Source: Provencibacterium sp. (GTDB lineage: Bacteria; Bacillota; Clostridia; Oscillospirales; Ruminococcaceae). From it: 64,000 nucleotides of DNA. The stretch is taken from positions 1-64,000 of the forward strand of contig JAAWDS010000036.1 of NCBI GenBank assembly GCA_022793895.1, in the 5' to 3' direction. The notes under the pieces are model-generated. The model did not search any database. It was not told the origin of the DNA and was given only the letters and a program-made list of their open reading frames with translations. The position numbers were made by a program, and so were the translations under genes. Positions 38,524 through 46,927 of this stretch are shown one piece after another. The stretch's first letter is position 1. Every line of letters starts with the position of its first letter.

Positions 38524-38715
38524 GCACTTGGCACCAATTCTGCACCCAAGAATAATAATCGGGAGCTTATCATCCGGAACAACAACGTGTTTACAGCCGT
38601 AACAATTTAGGTCTTTGCATGGGTGGATATCCGGTGTTTGCAAATTGTTACATCTGCGCAAACGGTCTTTCAACCATTGATTTTCTTTGCGAAGCTGTTT
38701 TTTGGTTTGAAACAT
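38458..38715 (-). CDS. Cys-rich small phage protein
   Basis: An 85-residue protein: MFQTKKQLRKENQWLKDRLRRCNNLQ (leucine-zipper-like), then HPCKDLNCYGCKHVVVPDD...GCRIGAKCSNYAPNGFF with six Cys, possibly zinc binding. It is transcribed from the second repressor-controlled promoter (38747-38775). Function unknown. Confidence 0.65.
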   Translation of the reverse strand: MFQTKKQLRKENQWLKDRLRRCNNLQTPDIHPCKDLNCYGCKHVVVPDDKLPIIILGCRIGAKCSNYAPNGFFNDNSKSADNEPD

Positions 38716-38746
38716 CGTTTTGTCCCTCCTTATTTGGTGTAGTTCT

Positions 38747-38775
38747 ATTATATTCCTATTTTAGTAGGAAAGCAA
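38747..38775 (-). promoter_or_regulatory. Second leftward promoter with operator O3 in spacer
   Basis: TTGCTT (38775-38770), 17-bp spacer, TATAAT (38752-38747) on the minus strand. The operator TTCCTATTTTAGTAGGAA (38753-38770) fills the spacer, the same architecture as at O1. A plus-strand promoter for the repressor (TTGGTG 38734-38739, TATTTT 38757-38762) also overlaps O3, so the repressor may control itself. Confidence 0.8.
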
Positions 38776-38784
38776 GGTGGTTTT

Positions 38785-39132
38785 ATGAGTATCTACAGCA
38801 GGATTGATTCCGCAAGAAAAGGAATTACTTGGAAATATATAAACGATCATGTGGATGGGGCATATCACGGAAGAATGACAGACCTAAAGAACGGAAAAAC
38901 AACTTTGTCTGATAGTCAGCTTCGATCTGTGGCCGAAATTCTTGGAACAACCACCGACTACCTCCTGGGCAACACTGACGATCCGATCCCGGCAGGGAAA
39001 AAAGAAAAGCCCCCCACCGATACCGATGAGGAGCTTTTGGGCAAAGAGCTTATTTCTCGTCTTGTTCGGCTGACGCCGGAGGAATTGGAGAAGGTTGACG
39101 CATTTGTTCAAGGGCTTTTAGCATCTCGTTAA
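38785..39132 (+). CDS. cI-like phage repressor (XRE HTH)
   Basis: The 115-residue protein starts MSIYSRIDSARKGITWKYINDHVDGAYHGRMTDLKNGKTTLSDSQLRSVAEILGTTTDYLLGN, an XRE HTH (residues ~4-62). The short C-terminal part (LGKELISRLVRLTPEELEKVDAFVQGLLASR) is a likely dimerisation helix. It lacks a LexA/CI peptidase domain, so induction is probably not by RecA-driven self-cleavage; antirepressors encoded in the prophage may do this. Operators O1-O3 surround it. Confidence 0.85.
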   Translation: MSIYSRIDSARKGITWKYINDHVDGAYHGRMTDLKNGKTTLSDSQLRSVAEILGTTTDYLLGNTDDPIPAGKKEKPPTDTDEELLGKELISRLVRLTPEELEKVDAFVQGLLASR

Positions 39133-39193
39133 GCTGCCGCTTTTCATCTAGTGTAAGTACGTTTATATATTATGCAGCTTCCGATTCATTCAT
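39050..39193 (-). pseudogene. Small phage gene with in-frame stop, antisense to repressor end
   Basis: From ATG 39193 (GGATGATC upstream) the frame reads MNESEAA, TAA, then YINVLTLDEKRQLNEMLKALEQMRQPSPIPP to a stop at 39050. The second part resembles the small helical proteins often found beside cI in clostridial prophages (pattern E-A-x-x-Y-I-x-x-L-T-x-E-E-K). The TAA within an otherwise coherent frame suggests a three-base insertion or point mutation. Its 3' half is antisense to the repressor 3' end. Confidence 0.45.
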
Positions 39194-39209
39194 ACTGATC
39201 ATCCTTTCT

Positions 39210-39225
39210 ACTCTGGCGCCAGAGT
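39210..39225. repeat. Perfect 16-bp palindrome
   Basis: ACTCTGGCGCCAGAGT is a perfect palindrome ~80 bases after the repressor stop and ~195 before the next gene. It could be an operator or integrase/excision related site. The rest of 39226-39419 is AT-rich, without a clear promoter consensus that I can defend. Confidence 0.5.
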
Positions 39226-39419
39226 TTTGTATTTGTGCAGTTAAATTATAGCATATATTGCAGGAAAATGTTGGAACTTATTCGCGGTAAATGGAACTTT
39301 TAGATTTTTGGTGAGGTAAAGTTAAAAATAGCCATGCTAAATTACAAATAATATACGCTGCCATAATTTTGCGCCGGATGTGCGCGATGGAAGCTAGTTA
39401 GGTAAGTGGAGGAGTATAA

Positions 39420-39812
39420 ATGAGCACTGCAAGGCTAATTATCGGAATAGTTTCATGTGTTTTGAGTTTGCCTATTTTGTTTCAATCATGCGCTGCTGGA
39501 GTTTTAAACGCGCTGACTGATAATGGAGAATCCAGCGGATTTGCTGGCGTTCTGTTGATTGTTTGCCTTTTAGTAGGCGGAATTATTGGCATCGCTGCCA
39601 GAAAATCCTACAGTGCCTGTATGATAGCGGCCTGTTTTTATGGATTTGGCGGTGGTTTTGCATTTTTTAACGCTGGGTCATTCGCCGACTTGAAAATATG
39701 GTCGATTGTTGCAGTCGCTTTTTATTTTGTTTTCGCCATCACATCCGTTATAGAGGATGAACAAAGGGAAAAAGCAAAAAAAGAGGCACGCGAAGAAGCC
39801 CTAAAAACCTAA
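39420..39812 (+). CDS. Four-helix membrane protein (tandem copy 1)
   Basis: A 130-residue protein with a lipobox-like start (ARLIIGIVSCVLSLPILFQSCAAG) and three further transmembrane helices (FAGVLLIVCLLVGGIIGIAAR, MIAACFYGFGGGFAFF, WSIVAVAFYFVFAITSV), ending in a charged tail. It is a paralogue of 39865-40239. Such proteins near the integrase in Firmicutes prophages are candidates for superinfection exclusion; this is inference. Confidence 0.75.
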   Translation: MSTARLIIGIVSCVLSLPILFQSCAAGVLNALTDNGESSGFAGVLLIVCLLVGGIIGIAARKSYSACMIAACFYGFGGGFAFFNAGSFADLKIWSIVAVAFYFVFAITSVIEDEQREKAKKEAREEALKT

Positions 39813-39864
39813 AAGGGCTTAACCGTTGGAGGACGGTAGACATAATATTGAGGAGGAACGCAAA

Positions 39865-40239
39865 ATGAAAACATGGAAACTGGTATCGGGAATTTTATCT
39901 ATCGTGTTATGCCTTATCGTTTTGTTTCAATCCTGTGCGGCAGGACTGAGCAACACGCTGGAAGGTAATGGCGAGGTCGGCGGCTCTGCCGGAGTGATTG
40001 TTGCCATTATGCTTCTCGCGGGCGGCATCGTTTCTATTGTGGCCCGGAAGGGCACTGGAAAGGGAGGGAACATCGCCGCAATCGTGCTGTTTGGCATTGG
40101 AGCTCTATTTGGATTCACTTTGGCTGGCAGTTATGGCGATTTGGTTATTTGGGCTTTCTGGTGCCTCATCTGCGCTGCGCTATCAGTTATTTCCATTATC
40201 AGAAATAACAAATCCTTAAAAAATCAAGAAGAAGAATAA
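39865..40239 (+). CDS. Four-helix membrane protein (tandem copy 2)
   Basis: The 124-residue protein starts MKTWKLVSGILSIVLCLIVLFQSCAAG at ATG 39865 (AGGAGGAACGC upstream). The order and spacing of helices and the FQSCAAG motif repeat those of the previous gene, showing a tandem duplication followed by divergence. Expressed with copy 1 (53-base gap). Confidence 0.75.
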   Translation: MKTWKLVSGILSIVLCLIVLFQSCAAGLSNTLEGNGEVGGSAGVIVAIMLLAGGIVSIVARKGTGKGGNIAAIVLFGIGALFGFTLAGSYGDLVIWAFWCLICAALSVISIIRNNKSLKNQEEE

Positions 40240-40275
40240 AAAAATCCCCCGCCAGTGTTGCGAACACCGACGGGG
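40240..40275 (-). terminator. Hairpin with T-run on the minus strand
   Basis: CCCCGCCAGTGTT pairs with AACACCGACGGGG around GCG (40247-40275), with seven A residues on the left, giving a T-run in the minus direction. It would stop leftward transcription coming from the integrase/ssrA side and may also weakly end the plus-strand membrane protein transcript. Confidence 0.55.
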
Positions 40276-40337
40276 AGAGGCGGAAAAGGTTTCTCACGCC
40301 AATTTCCACCTCTTATATTATCAGATATGGGAGGTAA

Positions 40338-41405
40338 ATGCAAGTGGATAGCAGAAGACTGAAAAAGCAGCGGGAAGCAGCTGCGAAACTATCCCGGCCC
40401 CGGCCTATCGAGCTGCCATCCGGCAAGTGGCGGTGCCAGATTATGGTGGGCGGCCGGCGCATTGATGTGATTGAGGATGACCCAGCAGTAGCGCATGCAA
40501 AGGCACTGGCCCTGAAAACGGGGTTGATGGAAGAGGACAAGTCCCCGCGAGAAATGACAGTGGGGGAGGCTATTGACCGGTACATAGAAAGCAAGGATGC
40601 GGTGCTGTCACCATCTACTATACGCGGATACCGAAAGCTGCGGGAAAATGCGCTGCAGCCGCTGATGGGAATCCGTCTGCCGGAGCTGACGCAAGAGGCC
40701 GTGCAAAAAGCTGTCAACCTCATGGCTAAGGACAAATCCCCTAAATCTGTCCGCAATGCACACGGGCTGCTCAGTGCTGCGTTGAGCGTCTACCGGTCCA
40801 ATATGGTGCTGCGGACGACGTTGCCGCAAAAACAGCGCTATGAGGCAAAAATCCCCTCTGAACAGGATATTGAAAATATTATGGCAGCCGCTAAAGGCAC
40901 CCGAATGGAATTGCCCGTCCTGCTGGCTATCTGGATGGGCCTGCGTGCCTCTGAGATAAGGGGAATAACATGGAGCAGCATTGAGGGGAATCTATTGCAC
41001 ATCAAACAGGCCATTGTGCAAGGGGATGGCGGGCCTACCATAAAAGGGACAAAAACGTACAGTGGAAACCGACGTATCCGTATCCCCCCATATATTCTAC
41101 AGCTAATAGAGGCACAGCCACACATTGATGATTATGTGGTGCATATGTCTGGGCAGGCCATGTACAAGGCTTTCTGCCGGATGTGCGAAAGGGCAGGGCT
41201 TCCTCATTACCGATTTCACGATTTGCGTCATGGAAACGCCTCCGTCATGCTCGCACTAGGCATCCCCGATAAATATGCTATGGAGCGCATGGGGCACGCA
41301 ACTAATAACATGTTAAAAACAGTCTATCAGCATACGATGGATGAAAAACGGCAAGAAGTAGATGACACGCTAGACAACTATTTTTCCCAAAAGCTGTATG
41401 TGTAA
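40338..41405 (+). CDS. int: Tyrosine-family site-specific integrase (prophage)
   Basis: The 355-residue protein has a core-binding SAM-like domain (~70-170) and a catalytic domain with Arg in MGLRASEIRG, HxxR in FHDLRHGNASVML, His in MGHATNN and the nucleophile Tyr in TVYQHTMDEKRQE. ATG 40338 follows GGGAGGTAA. It sits at the prophage end next to ssrA, so it must catalyse recombination at the tmRNA 3' end. Confidence 0.95.
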   Translation: MQVDSRRLKKQREAAAKLSRPRPIELPSGKWRCQIMVGGRRIDVIEDDPAVAHAKALALKTGLMEEDKSPREMTVGEAIDRYIESKDAVLSPSTIRGYRKLRENALQPLMGIRLPELTQEAVQKAVNLMAKDKSPKSVRNAHGLLSAALSVYRSNMVLRTTLPQKQRYEAKIPSEQDIENIMAAAKGTRMELPVLLAIWMGLRASEIRGITWSSIEGNLLHIKQAIVQGDGGPTIKGTKTYSGNRRIRIPPYILQLIEAQPHIDDYVVHMSGQAMYKAFCRMCERAGLPHYRFHDLRHGNASVMLALGIPDKYAMERMGHATNNMLKTVYQHTMDEKRQEVDDTLDNYFSQKLYV

Positions 41406-41506
41406 ATTCATGTGTAAAAATGTGCGTTTCAAATACATATTTCTGCATTATGTGAAAAGCAATATGCTTTGTACAAAACGCATCAAACTCGCATAAAACC
41501 AAAGAA

Positions 41507-41560
41507 AAATCCCAAAACCCGCATACATACAGGCTTTGGGATTTGGTGGAGGCGAGGGGA
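41507..41560 (-). other. Prophage attachment junction at ssrA 3' end with tmRNA terminator
   Basis: Downstream of int the sequence enters the tmRNA 3' end at 41544. The region AAATCCCAAA...TTTGGGATTT (41507-41544) is a hairpin followed by TTTTTCTTT on the minus strand and serves as tmRNA terminator. The att core should lie within the T-arm/CCA segment (~41544-41575); the second copy is outside the window, so its limits cannot be fixed. Confidence 0.7.
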
Positions 41561-41940
41561 GTTGAACCCCTGTCCGAAAACCCATCCACACAGACCTCTC
41601 CGAGTGCAGTTTACCTTTTAAAGTTTCCGCTGCCCGCCGCCGGTAAACAGGCTGCAAACAGCGGTAGCTTCTAATACGTTATCCCAGCCCGAAGCAAAAC
41701 CAGGAAACGTTGACCACTAAAATGACACCCAAACCAGGCCCGTGGTAAAACCCGGCAGGATGGGCCGCTAAACTAGCGGCAACAGTAAACTTAAACTAGG
41801 CAGCCATGACCGCCATTCTGTTGAAGTTTACTTTTCTAACGTTATTGTTAGCGTTTATTTTTGTTGCGGCTTTTTAACAGGCTCCGCCCCTGTACTCGCT
41901 GTCCATGCTTCAAAATCCCCGTCGAAACCGGTACGCCCCC
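41544..41940 (-). ncRNA. ssrA: tmRNA
   Basis: The 5' end GGGGGCG pairs with the 3' CGCCTCC to make the acceptor stem, followed by ACCA, and a T-arm GGGTTCAACTCCCC precedes it. The 5' region has the conserved GTACCGGTTTCGACGGGG. The resume codon GCT (41852) begins the tag ANNNVRKVNFNRMAVMAA ending at TAG 41796. The hydrophobic AVMAA end is a ClpXP-type degron. Length 397. Transcription likely starts near 42005 (TATAAT at 42017-42012), with the 5' leader removed by RNase P. Confidence 0.96.
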
Positions 41941-42011
41941 GGATAAAGTCCCACCGTCCCGCTCCGTGCCTCTCGCAGAAAGCCCTGGCCCGGCAACGGT
42001 AGGATACTCTT

Positions 42012-42017
42012 ATTATA
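42012..42017 (-). promoter_or_regulatory. -10 box of ssrA promoter
   Basis: TATAAT (minus strand, 42017-42012) lies ~70 bases upstream of the mature tmRNA 5' end; the -35 region (TTTTCC, 17 bp away) is weak. Between smpB and this site is an AT-rich inverted repeat (GCTGTAAAA/TTTTACAGC) that may end smpB transcription. Confidence 0.5.
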
Positions 42018-42068
42018 CCACAATTGTATGAACAGGAAAAGAAAAAAGTGCGAAGCTGTAAAAAAATT

Positions 42069-42527
42069 TTACAGCCGCTGCTTCATGGCCCGGTCGATGT
42101 CCCGCTTTGCATCGCGCTTTGCGATATCCTGCCGCTTATCATAGAGATGCTTTCCCTTGCAAAGCCCCACCTGAACCTTTACCTTCGCATTTTTAAAATA
42201 AAGGGAAAGGGGAATGAGCGTATAACCCTGCTGCTGCATCTTGCCGAACAGAGCAAGGATCTCACGCTTGTGCATGAGTAACCTCCGGGAGCGCAGAGGG
42301 TCGCGGTTGAAAATGTTGCCCTTCTCATAGGGGGAGATGTGCATCTGTTTGACAAACAGCTCGCCGCCGGCGATATCGCACCAGCTATCCCGCAGGTTCA
42401 CCTGGCCGGCGCGCAGGCTCTTTACCTCGGTGCCGTAGAGCTCGATGCCCGCCTCATAGGTTTCTTCTACAAAATAGTCATGCCTGGCCTTTTTATTGAG
42501 CGCAATCGTTTTCGTCCCTCGTTCCAT
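42069..42527 (-). CDS. smpB: SsrA-binding protein
   Basis: The 152-residue protein contains the full SmpB signature: [45 protein letters not shown] and [34 protein letters not shown], with a basic C-terminal tail ([16 protein letters not shown]) that enters the ribosomal A site. It binds tmRNA, encoded just downstream, to rescue stalled ribosomes. Length normal. Confidence 0.97.
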   Translation of the reverse strand: MERGTKTIALNKKARHDYFVEETYEAGIELYGTEVKSLRAGQVNLRDSWCDIAGGELFVKQMHISPYEKGNIFNRDPLRSRRLLMHKREILALFGKMQQQGYTLIPLSLYFKNAKVKVQVGLCKGKHLYDKRQDIAKRDAKRDIDRAMKQRL

Positions 42528-42564
42528 ACTCTCTCCCCCTTCGGCAAAGCGGTTTCCCCCTTCG

Positions 42565-43164
42565 CTATAATTCGCTGCGTCCCTCCAGCGCCCGGTAAAG
42601 CGTCACCTCGTCGGCATATTCCAGATTCCCACCCACCGGGATCCCGTAGGCCAGCCGCGTCACCTTTAGCCCCATCGGCTTGAGAAGGCGCGCCATATAC
42701 ATGGCGGTCGCCTCCCCTTCCACCGTCGGGTTGGTCGCCATAATGACCTCTTGGCAGACGCCGTCGGAGAGCCGCGCAATCAGCTCTTTGATATACAGCT
42801 GATCCGGACCTACCCCGTCCATCGGTGAAATCAGGCCGTGCAGGACATGGTAGAGCCCGTGATACTCATGCGTGCGCTCAAACGCCACCACATCCCGCGG
42901 ATCCTCGACCACGCAGATAACGCTGCGATCCCGCTTCCCATCCGTACAGATCGGGCAAAGCTCCGAATCGGTCAGGTTTTGGCATGCCTTGCATTTTTTG
43001 ATGAGCCGGTGCGCATCTAAAATTGCTTTGGCAAATTCCTCCGCCCTCTCGCCCGGAAGACTGAGCACATGGAACGCCAGCCGCTGCGCCGTTTTGCGGC
43101 CTATGCCGGGAAGGCGTTCGAACTGTTCCACCAGCTTCTGAAGCGGCGCAACACTGTATCCCAT
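42565..43164 (-). CDS. recR: Recombination mediator protein RecR
   Basis: The 199-residue protein has the N-terminal helix-hairpin-helix ([17 protein letters not shown]), a C4 zinc finger ([16 protein letters not shown], residues 57-72) and a Toprim domain ([42 protein letters not shown]). It loads RecA in the RecFOR pathway. Standard length and order after ybaB, which ends 5 bases away. Confidence 0.97.
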   Translation of the reverse strand: MGYSVAPLQKLVEQFERLPGIGRKTAQRLAFHVLSLPGERAEEFAKAILDAHRLIKKCKACQNLTDSELCPICTDGKRDRSVICVVEDPRDVVAFERTHEYHGLYHVLHGLISPMDGVGPDQLYIKELIARLSDGVCQEVIMATNPTVEGEATAMYMARLLKPMGLKVTRLAYGIPVGGNLEYADEVTLYRALEGRSEL

Positions 43165-43168
43165 CCCC

Positions 43169-43513
43169 TTATACGATGCCCGGAATGTTCAGTCCGTTGG
43201 TGATGGCGTCCATTTCCCTGGAGGTTACCTCCTCAATCTGGCGCAGCGCTTCATTGACCGCGGCCTTGATGAGATCCTCCAGCATCTCGACATCCTCCGG
43301 ATCCACTGCCTCCGGCTTCAAGGCGATCTTTTGAACCTCCTTGTTTCCGGTAATCACCACCGAAACCGCGCCGCCGCCCGCAGAAGCGGTAAATTCACGC
43401 CCGCTGAGCTCCTGTTGCTTCTTCTCCATCTCCTCCTGCATCTTCTGCGCCTTGCGGATCATGCTCTGCATATTCCCGCCGCCGCCAAAACCTTCCGGTA
43501 ATCTCGATTTCAT
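43169..43513 (-). CDS. ybaB: Nucleoid-associated protein YbaB/EbfC
   Basis: A 114-residue protein with [81 protein letters not shown], the YbaB/EbfC family. It binds DNA as a dimer. It lies between dnaX and recR as in most bacteria; the 114-base gap to dnaX contains the hairpin CCGCTTCC/GGAAGCGG (43558-43584). Confidence 0.96.
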   Translation of the reverse strand: MKSRLPEGFGGGGNMQSMIRKAQKMQEEMEKKQQELSGREFTASAGGGAVSVVITGNKEVQKIALKPEAVDPEDVEMLEDLIKAAVNEALRQIEEVTSREMDAITNGLNIPGIV

Positions 43514-43627
43514 CTTTCATTTCCTCCATTTTTGTTCATATCAATAGTTTAAACGCCGCCGCTTCCTACTATGCCCGGAAGCGGCAACGAAATCCGCTTT
43601 TAAAAGCTATGGAGGGCCTTTGCGGAC

Positions 43628-45241
43628 TCAGGACTCTTTTACCGTAACGTCCACGCCCAGGCCGTCCGCCGTATGCAGCAACGCTTCCAGCGGATCTTCC
43701 TCCTGCTCGACGCGGTAGAGCTCCGATTTGTAAGGACCGATCCGGTGCTTCTTCCCCGTCGCCTCAATGATACATTCATGGATGTGCTGACGGGCATAAT
43801 CGTTTTCTCGAATGAGCTTGATAAACAGCGCATTGCGGGAATCGATCAAAACCAGGTCGCCCGCCAGATAGGCTTCCGAACCGGCCAGCGCCCCATAGAG
43901 CGCACGGTTCTTCTCCTTCAGGCGTTCTAAAATATCCGCCCATGGACGGAAAGGGGCCGCCTTTTTGCGCAGATCCTCCGCCGTTTCTGACGGCGGAGGC
44001 GCCGGAACCGCTTCCGGCTCTTTAACGGCGTCCGGCTGGGAAAGCATGGCCGCCGCCGGCGCCTCCCTCTGTACCGGCCGGACGGCCGGCGCCGTCCCTG
44101 CCCGCAGCAGCGTTTCCAGCTTGGCTACCCGCGCCTCCAGCCCGCCCAATTCCTGAGGCGGCGGTGAAGCGCTTAACCGGATGAGCGCCATCTCCAATTC
44201 CAAGCGCGGGTTTGCGGTGCGTCCCATCCGGCTATGCGCATCCTGAAGCTGCCGGAGCGCGCCGAGCAGATCCTCCAGCGGAGAGGCCGCCGCCGCGCGT
44301 TTATAGCGCTCCAGCTCATCCGGCAGGCAGACAACCAGCTCCTCCAGCCGGTCGGTACATTTGGCCAGCATCAGGTTGCGCAGGTGCGCAATCAACTGCT
44401 CGCACAGCCGCGGTATATCCATGCTGCGCCGGCAGATCCCCTCCAAAGCGGAGAGGGCGGCCGTCGTGTCGCCCGCCAGGGCAGCCCCGGAAAGGACGAA
44501 CAGCTCTTCATGATCCGGCAGCCCCGCACAGTCGGCCACCGTCTGAAGGTCAATAGCCGGCGAACGGGACCAACACTGATCCAAGAGGGATATCGCGTCG
44601 CGCATGCCGCCCTCGGAAAGACGGGCGATCAGCAGCGCCGCCTCCCTCTCGACCGAAAAGCCCTCCTGCCCGGCAATGTAGCCGAGCCTAGCGGCAATTG
44701 CGTCCGGCTCGATCCGTTTAAAATCGAAGCGCTGGCAGCGGGAGGCAACGGTAGCCGGCACCTTGTGCGCCTCGGTGGTCGCCAGGATGAACAGCACATG
44801 CTCCGGCGGCTCCTCCATGATCTTGAGCAGGGCGTTGAACGCCTCGGTGCTGAGCATGTGCACCTCATCGATGATGTATACACGCTTATGGCACTGAACC
44901 GGACGCAGAAACGCCTGCTCGCGCAGCTCGCGGATATAGTCCACGCCGCTGTTGCTGGCCGCGTCGATCTCCATCACGTCGGTAACGGCGTCCTTATCAA
45001 TCCCCTTACAGATAGCGCATTCACAGCAGGGATTTCCCTCATTGGGATGCAGGCAGTTGACCGCCTTGGCGATGATCTTCGAGCAGGTCGTTTTCCCGCT
45101 TCCCCGCAGTCCGGTAAAAAGGTAGGCATGGGAGGGCTTCCCGGCCGCAAGCTCGTTTTTGAGCGTGGAGGTAATGGCCGTCTGGCCGCAAACGTCGTCA
45201 AACGTCCGCGGACGGTATTTGCGGTAAAGCGCTTGATACAT
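43628..45241 (-). CDS. dnaX: DNA polymerase III gamma/tau subunit
   Basis: The 537-residue protein has the AAA+ clamp-loader core: Walker A GLRGSGKTTCSK (residue ~45), zinc module (CLHPNEGNPCCECAIC), Walker B YIIDEVHML and sensor 1 LATTEAHKVPATVASRCQRFDF. A Pro/Ala/Glu-rich linker (~360-430) precedes the C-terminal tau part. It loads the beta clamp. No classical frameshift heptamer is present (see rejected items). Transcribed after ffs. Confidence 0.96.
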   Translation of the reverse strand: MYQALYRKYRPRTFDDVCGQTAITSTLKNELAAGKPSHAYLFTGLRGSGKTTCSKIIAKAVNCLHPNEGNPCCECAICKGIDKDAVTDVMEIDAASNSGVDYIRELREQAFLRPVQCHKRVYIIDEVHMLSTEAFNALLKIMEEPPEHVLFILATTEAHKVPATVASRCQRFDFKRIEPDAIAARLGYIAGQEGFSVEREAALLIARLSEGGMRDAISLLDQCWSRSPAIDLQTVADCAGLPDHEELFVLSGAALAGDTTAALSALEGICRRSMDIPRLCEQLIAHLRNLMLAKCTDRLEELVVCLPDELERYKRAAAASPLEDLLGALRQLQDAHSRMGRTANPRLELEMALIRLSASPPPQELGGLEARVAKLETLLRAGTAPAVRPVQREAPAAAMLSQPDAVKEPEAVPAPPPSETAEDLRKKAAPFRPWADILERLKEKNRALYGALAGSEAYLAGDLVLIDSRNALFIKLIRENDYARQHIHECIIEATGKKHRIGPYKSELYRVEQEEDPLEALLHTADGLGVDVTVKES

Positions 45242-45299
45242 CCCGTCACACTCCTCCCGATCGGCCGGTGCTTAAAAGAAAGCAGGCTATGCCCTATGC

Positions 45300-45425
45300 C
45301 CTGTCACACAGATATACAGGTTTGCCTGCGGCGCACAAAGCAAACTGCTTAATGCTGCTCGGTTCCCCGCCTGACATGGTTCACAGCGCCTTGCCGCACA
45401 GGGCCCGTATATCTGTGTGACACAG
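45300..45425 (-). ncRNA. ffs: Signal recognition particle RNA (4.5S-like)
   Basis: On the minus strand the conserved helix 8 appears: GTGAACCATGTCAGGC...GGGAACCGAGCAGCATTAAG, with the GNRA-type tip. Flanking arms CACACAGATATACGGG and CCTGTATATCTGTGTG form the long stem. ffs immediately upstream of dnaX is the usual Firmicutes order. No Alu domain is evident, so this is the short form; ends are approximate. Confidence 0.92.
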
Positions 45426-45489
45426 CACACCACATGCCTGCCCCACCCATGCGTTCCACCCGCATAGCCACTTTATTATAATCGATCCT

Positions 45490-45556
45490 TCCAAAAAACG
45501 CAAGAGGCTCTTGTGACAAAATGCAAAAATACCCGCATTTCGCCGCAAGAGCCTCC
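45490..45556 (-). terminator. Terminator of gudD
   Basis: GAGGCTCTTG (45504-45513) pairs with CAAGAGCCTC (45546-45555), with an inner AAATGC/GCATTT pair, followed on the minus strand by TTGCGTTTTTTGG. The remaining 45426-45489 is the ffs promoter region. Confidence 0.8.
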
Positions 45557-45604
45557 CGCTTTATCGCAGGCCAAAGCCCCGCCGTTCTCTAGCGCATCCG
45601 CAAG

Positions 45605-46927
45605 CTACCGCACCATGCAGGGACGTTTCGGATCGAACGTCCAGCCTGGGATCAGATACTGCATGGCCAGCGCGTCATCCCGCCCGCCCAGGCAGTGCTC
45701 CTGATAGAGCGCGTGGGCCGCCATAAGCTGGCCACGGTCGATGGCAACGCCCAGACCCGGCTTGTCCCCCACGCGGATTTTTCCATGCACAATCTGCGGC
45801 GGCTGTTGGGTTAGCCGTTCGCTCCCCTCCTGCCAGATCCAGTGGGTATCTACCGCGTTGATAGCGCCGGGAACCGCCGCAGCCGATTGGGCAACCATTG
45901 CCAACGAAATATCGAAGTGGTTGTTCGAGTGCGCGCCCCAGGTCAGGCCGAACTCGTGGCAGAGCTGCCCCACCCGCACCGAGCCGGACATCGTCCAGAA
46001 ATGCGGATCCGCCAGCGGGATATCCACCGATTGCAGCGTTACCGAGTGCCAGAGCTGCCGCCAGTCGGTAGCAATCATGTTGGTGGCCACCGGAAGCCCG
46101 GTCGCGTGGCGGAATTCCGAAAGGATCTCCCGCCCGGAGAAGCCCTTTTCCGCGCCGCAGGGATCCTCGCAGTAGGTGAGAACGCCGTGCATCCCCCGGC
46201 AAAGCTCCACCGCCTCCGAGAGCGGCCAGGCCCCGTTCGGGTCGAGGGTGATCCGCGCCTGCGGGAACGCCTCCTTGAGCGCGCGGACGGCCCGCATCTC
46301 CTCCTTGCCCGGAAGAACGCCGCCCTTGAGCTTAAAGTCCTGAAACCCGTATTTTGCTTCTGCGGCCTGCGCGAGCGCAACCACCGCCTCCGGGGTCATC
46401 GCCTCCTGACGGCGCAGCCGGTACCAGGCGCATGCGCCGTCCGGCTCGGAAAGATAGGGAAGGTCCGTTTTCCCGCTGTCTCCGATATAAAAGAGGTAGC
46501 CCAGCACCGGCACCTCTTCGCGCTGCATGCCGTCTCCCAAGAGCGATGCTGCCGGTACGCCCAGATACTGTCCCATCAGGTCCAATAACGGCGCTTCTAT
46601 GCCGGTGACGGCATGCACGCCAGTACGCAGGTCAAAGGTCTGCGCGCCGCGCACATCGTCCTCGCTGTGCAGAGTATTTTTGATTTTCAGCAAGGTATCC
46701 TTATAGGATCCCAACCGGGTCCCCTCCACCAGCGGGCGGCATTCTTCAAGCGCTCTGGTGATCTTTCCCCCGCCGGGAACCTCCCCTACGCCGGTACGCC
46801 CGTCGCTGTCGGTCAACAGCACCACATTGCGGGTGAAAAAGGGCGCATGCGCGCCGCTGAGATTCAGCAGCATGCTATCCCGTCCGGCTACCGGGTAAAC
46901 TTCCATTTTGACAATCGTCGGCGTCAT
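45605..46927 (-). CDS. gudD: Glucarate dehydratase
   Basis: The 440-residue enolase-superfamily enzyme (ATG 46927 after AGGAGGAAACAAC) closely follows known Gud[32 protein letters not shown] (catalytic Lys), DPNGAWPL and EDPCGAE (metal ligands), [26 protein letters not shown] (catalytic His) and the end [19 protein letters not shown]. It dehydrates D-glucarate to 5-keto-4-deoxyglucarate. It stands alone here, without aldolase or transporter, between ffs and an unrelated ABC operon. Confidence 0.96.
   Translation of the reverse strand: MTPTIVKMEVYPVAGRDSMLLNLSGAHAPFFTRNVVLLTDSDGRTGVGEVPGGGKITRALEECRPLVEGTRLGSYKDTLLKIKNTLHSEDDVRGAQTFDLRTGVHAVTGIEAPLLDLMGQYLGVPAASLLGDGMQREEVPVLGYLFYIGDSGKTDLPYLSEPDGACAWYRLRRQEAMTPEAVVALAQAAEAKYGFQDFKLKGGVLPGKEEMRAVRALKEAFPQARITLDPNGAWPLSEAVELCRGMHGVLTYCEDPCGAEKGFSGREILSEFRHATGLPVATNMIATDWRQLWHSVTLQSVDIPLADPHFWTMSGSVRVGQLCHEFGLTWGAHSNNHFDISLAMVAQSAAAVPGAINAVDTHWIWQEGSERLTQQPPQIVHGKIRVGDKPGLGVAIDRGQLMAAHALYQEHCLGGRDDALAMQYLIPGWTFDPKRPCMVR

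Larger units (their letters stand above)
1..41543. mobile_element. Siphovirus-type prophage integrated at ssrA (left end outside window)
   Basis: A continuous set of phage modules runs from tail genes at the window start to a tyrosine integrase at 40338-41405. Immediately beyond the integrase lies the 3' end of the tmRNA gene, a classical prophage attachment site. Late, replication and recombination genes are on the minus strand; lysogeny genes and integrase are mostly on the plus strand. Holin and endolysin genes would be expected left of base 1 and are not seen. The second attachment site, a copy of the ssrA 3' end, must also lie outside, so the exact limits are inferred. Two genes near 35 kb look frameshifted, yet the structural genes look intact. 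Confidence 0.95.

Noticed and set aside
43940-43985. Possible dnaX frameshift site (CAAAAAGG)
   Set aside because: Only five A residues preceded by C in the reading frame, so X_XXY_YYZ is not satisfied; tau/gamma frameshifting is not supported.
44234-45352. A 372-residue plus-strand frame opposite dnaX
   Set aside because: Antisense to a confidently identified dnaX and crossing into the SRP RNA gene; no coding signature.
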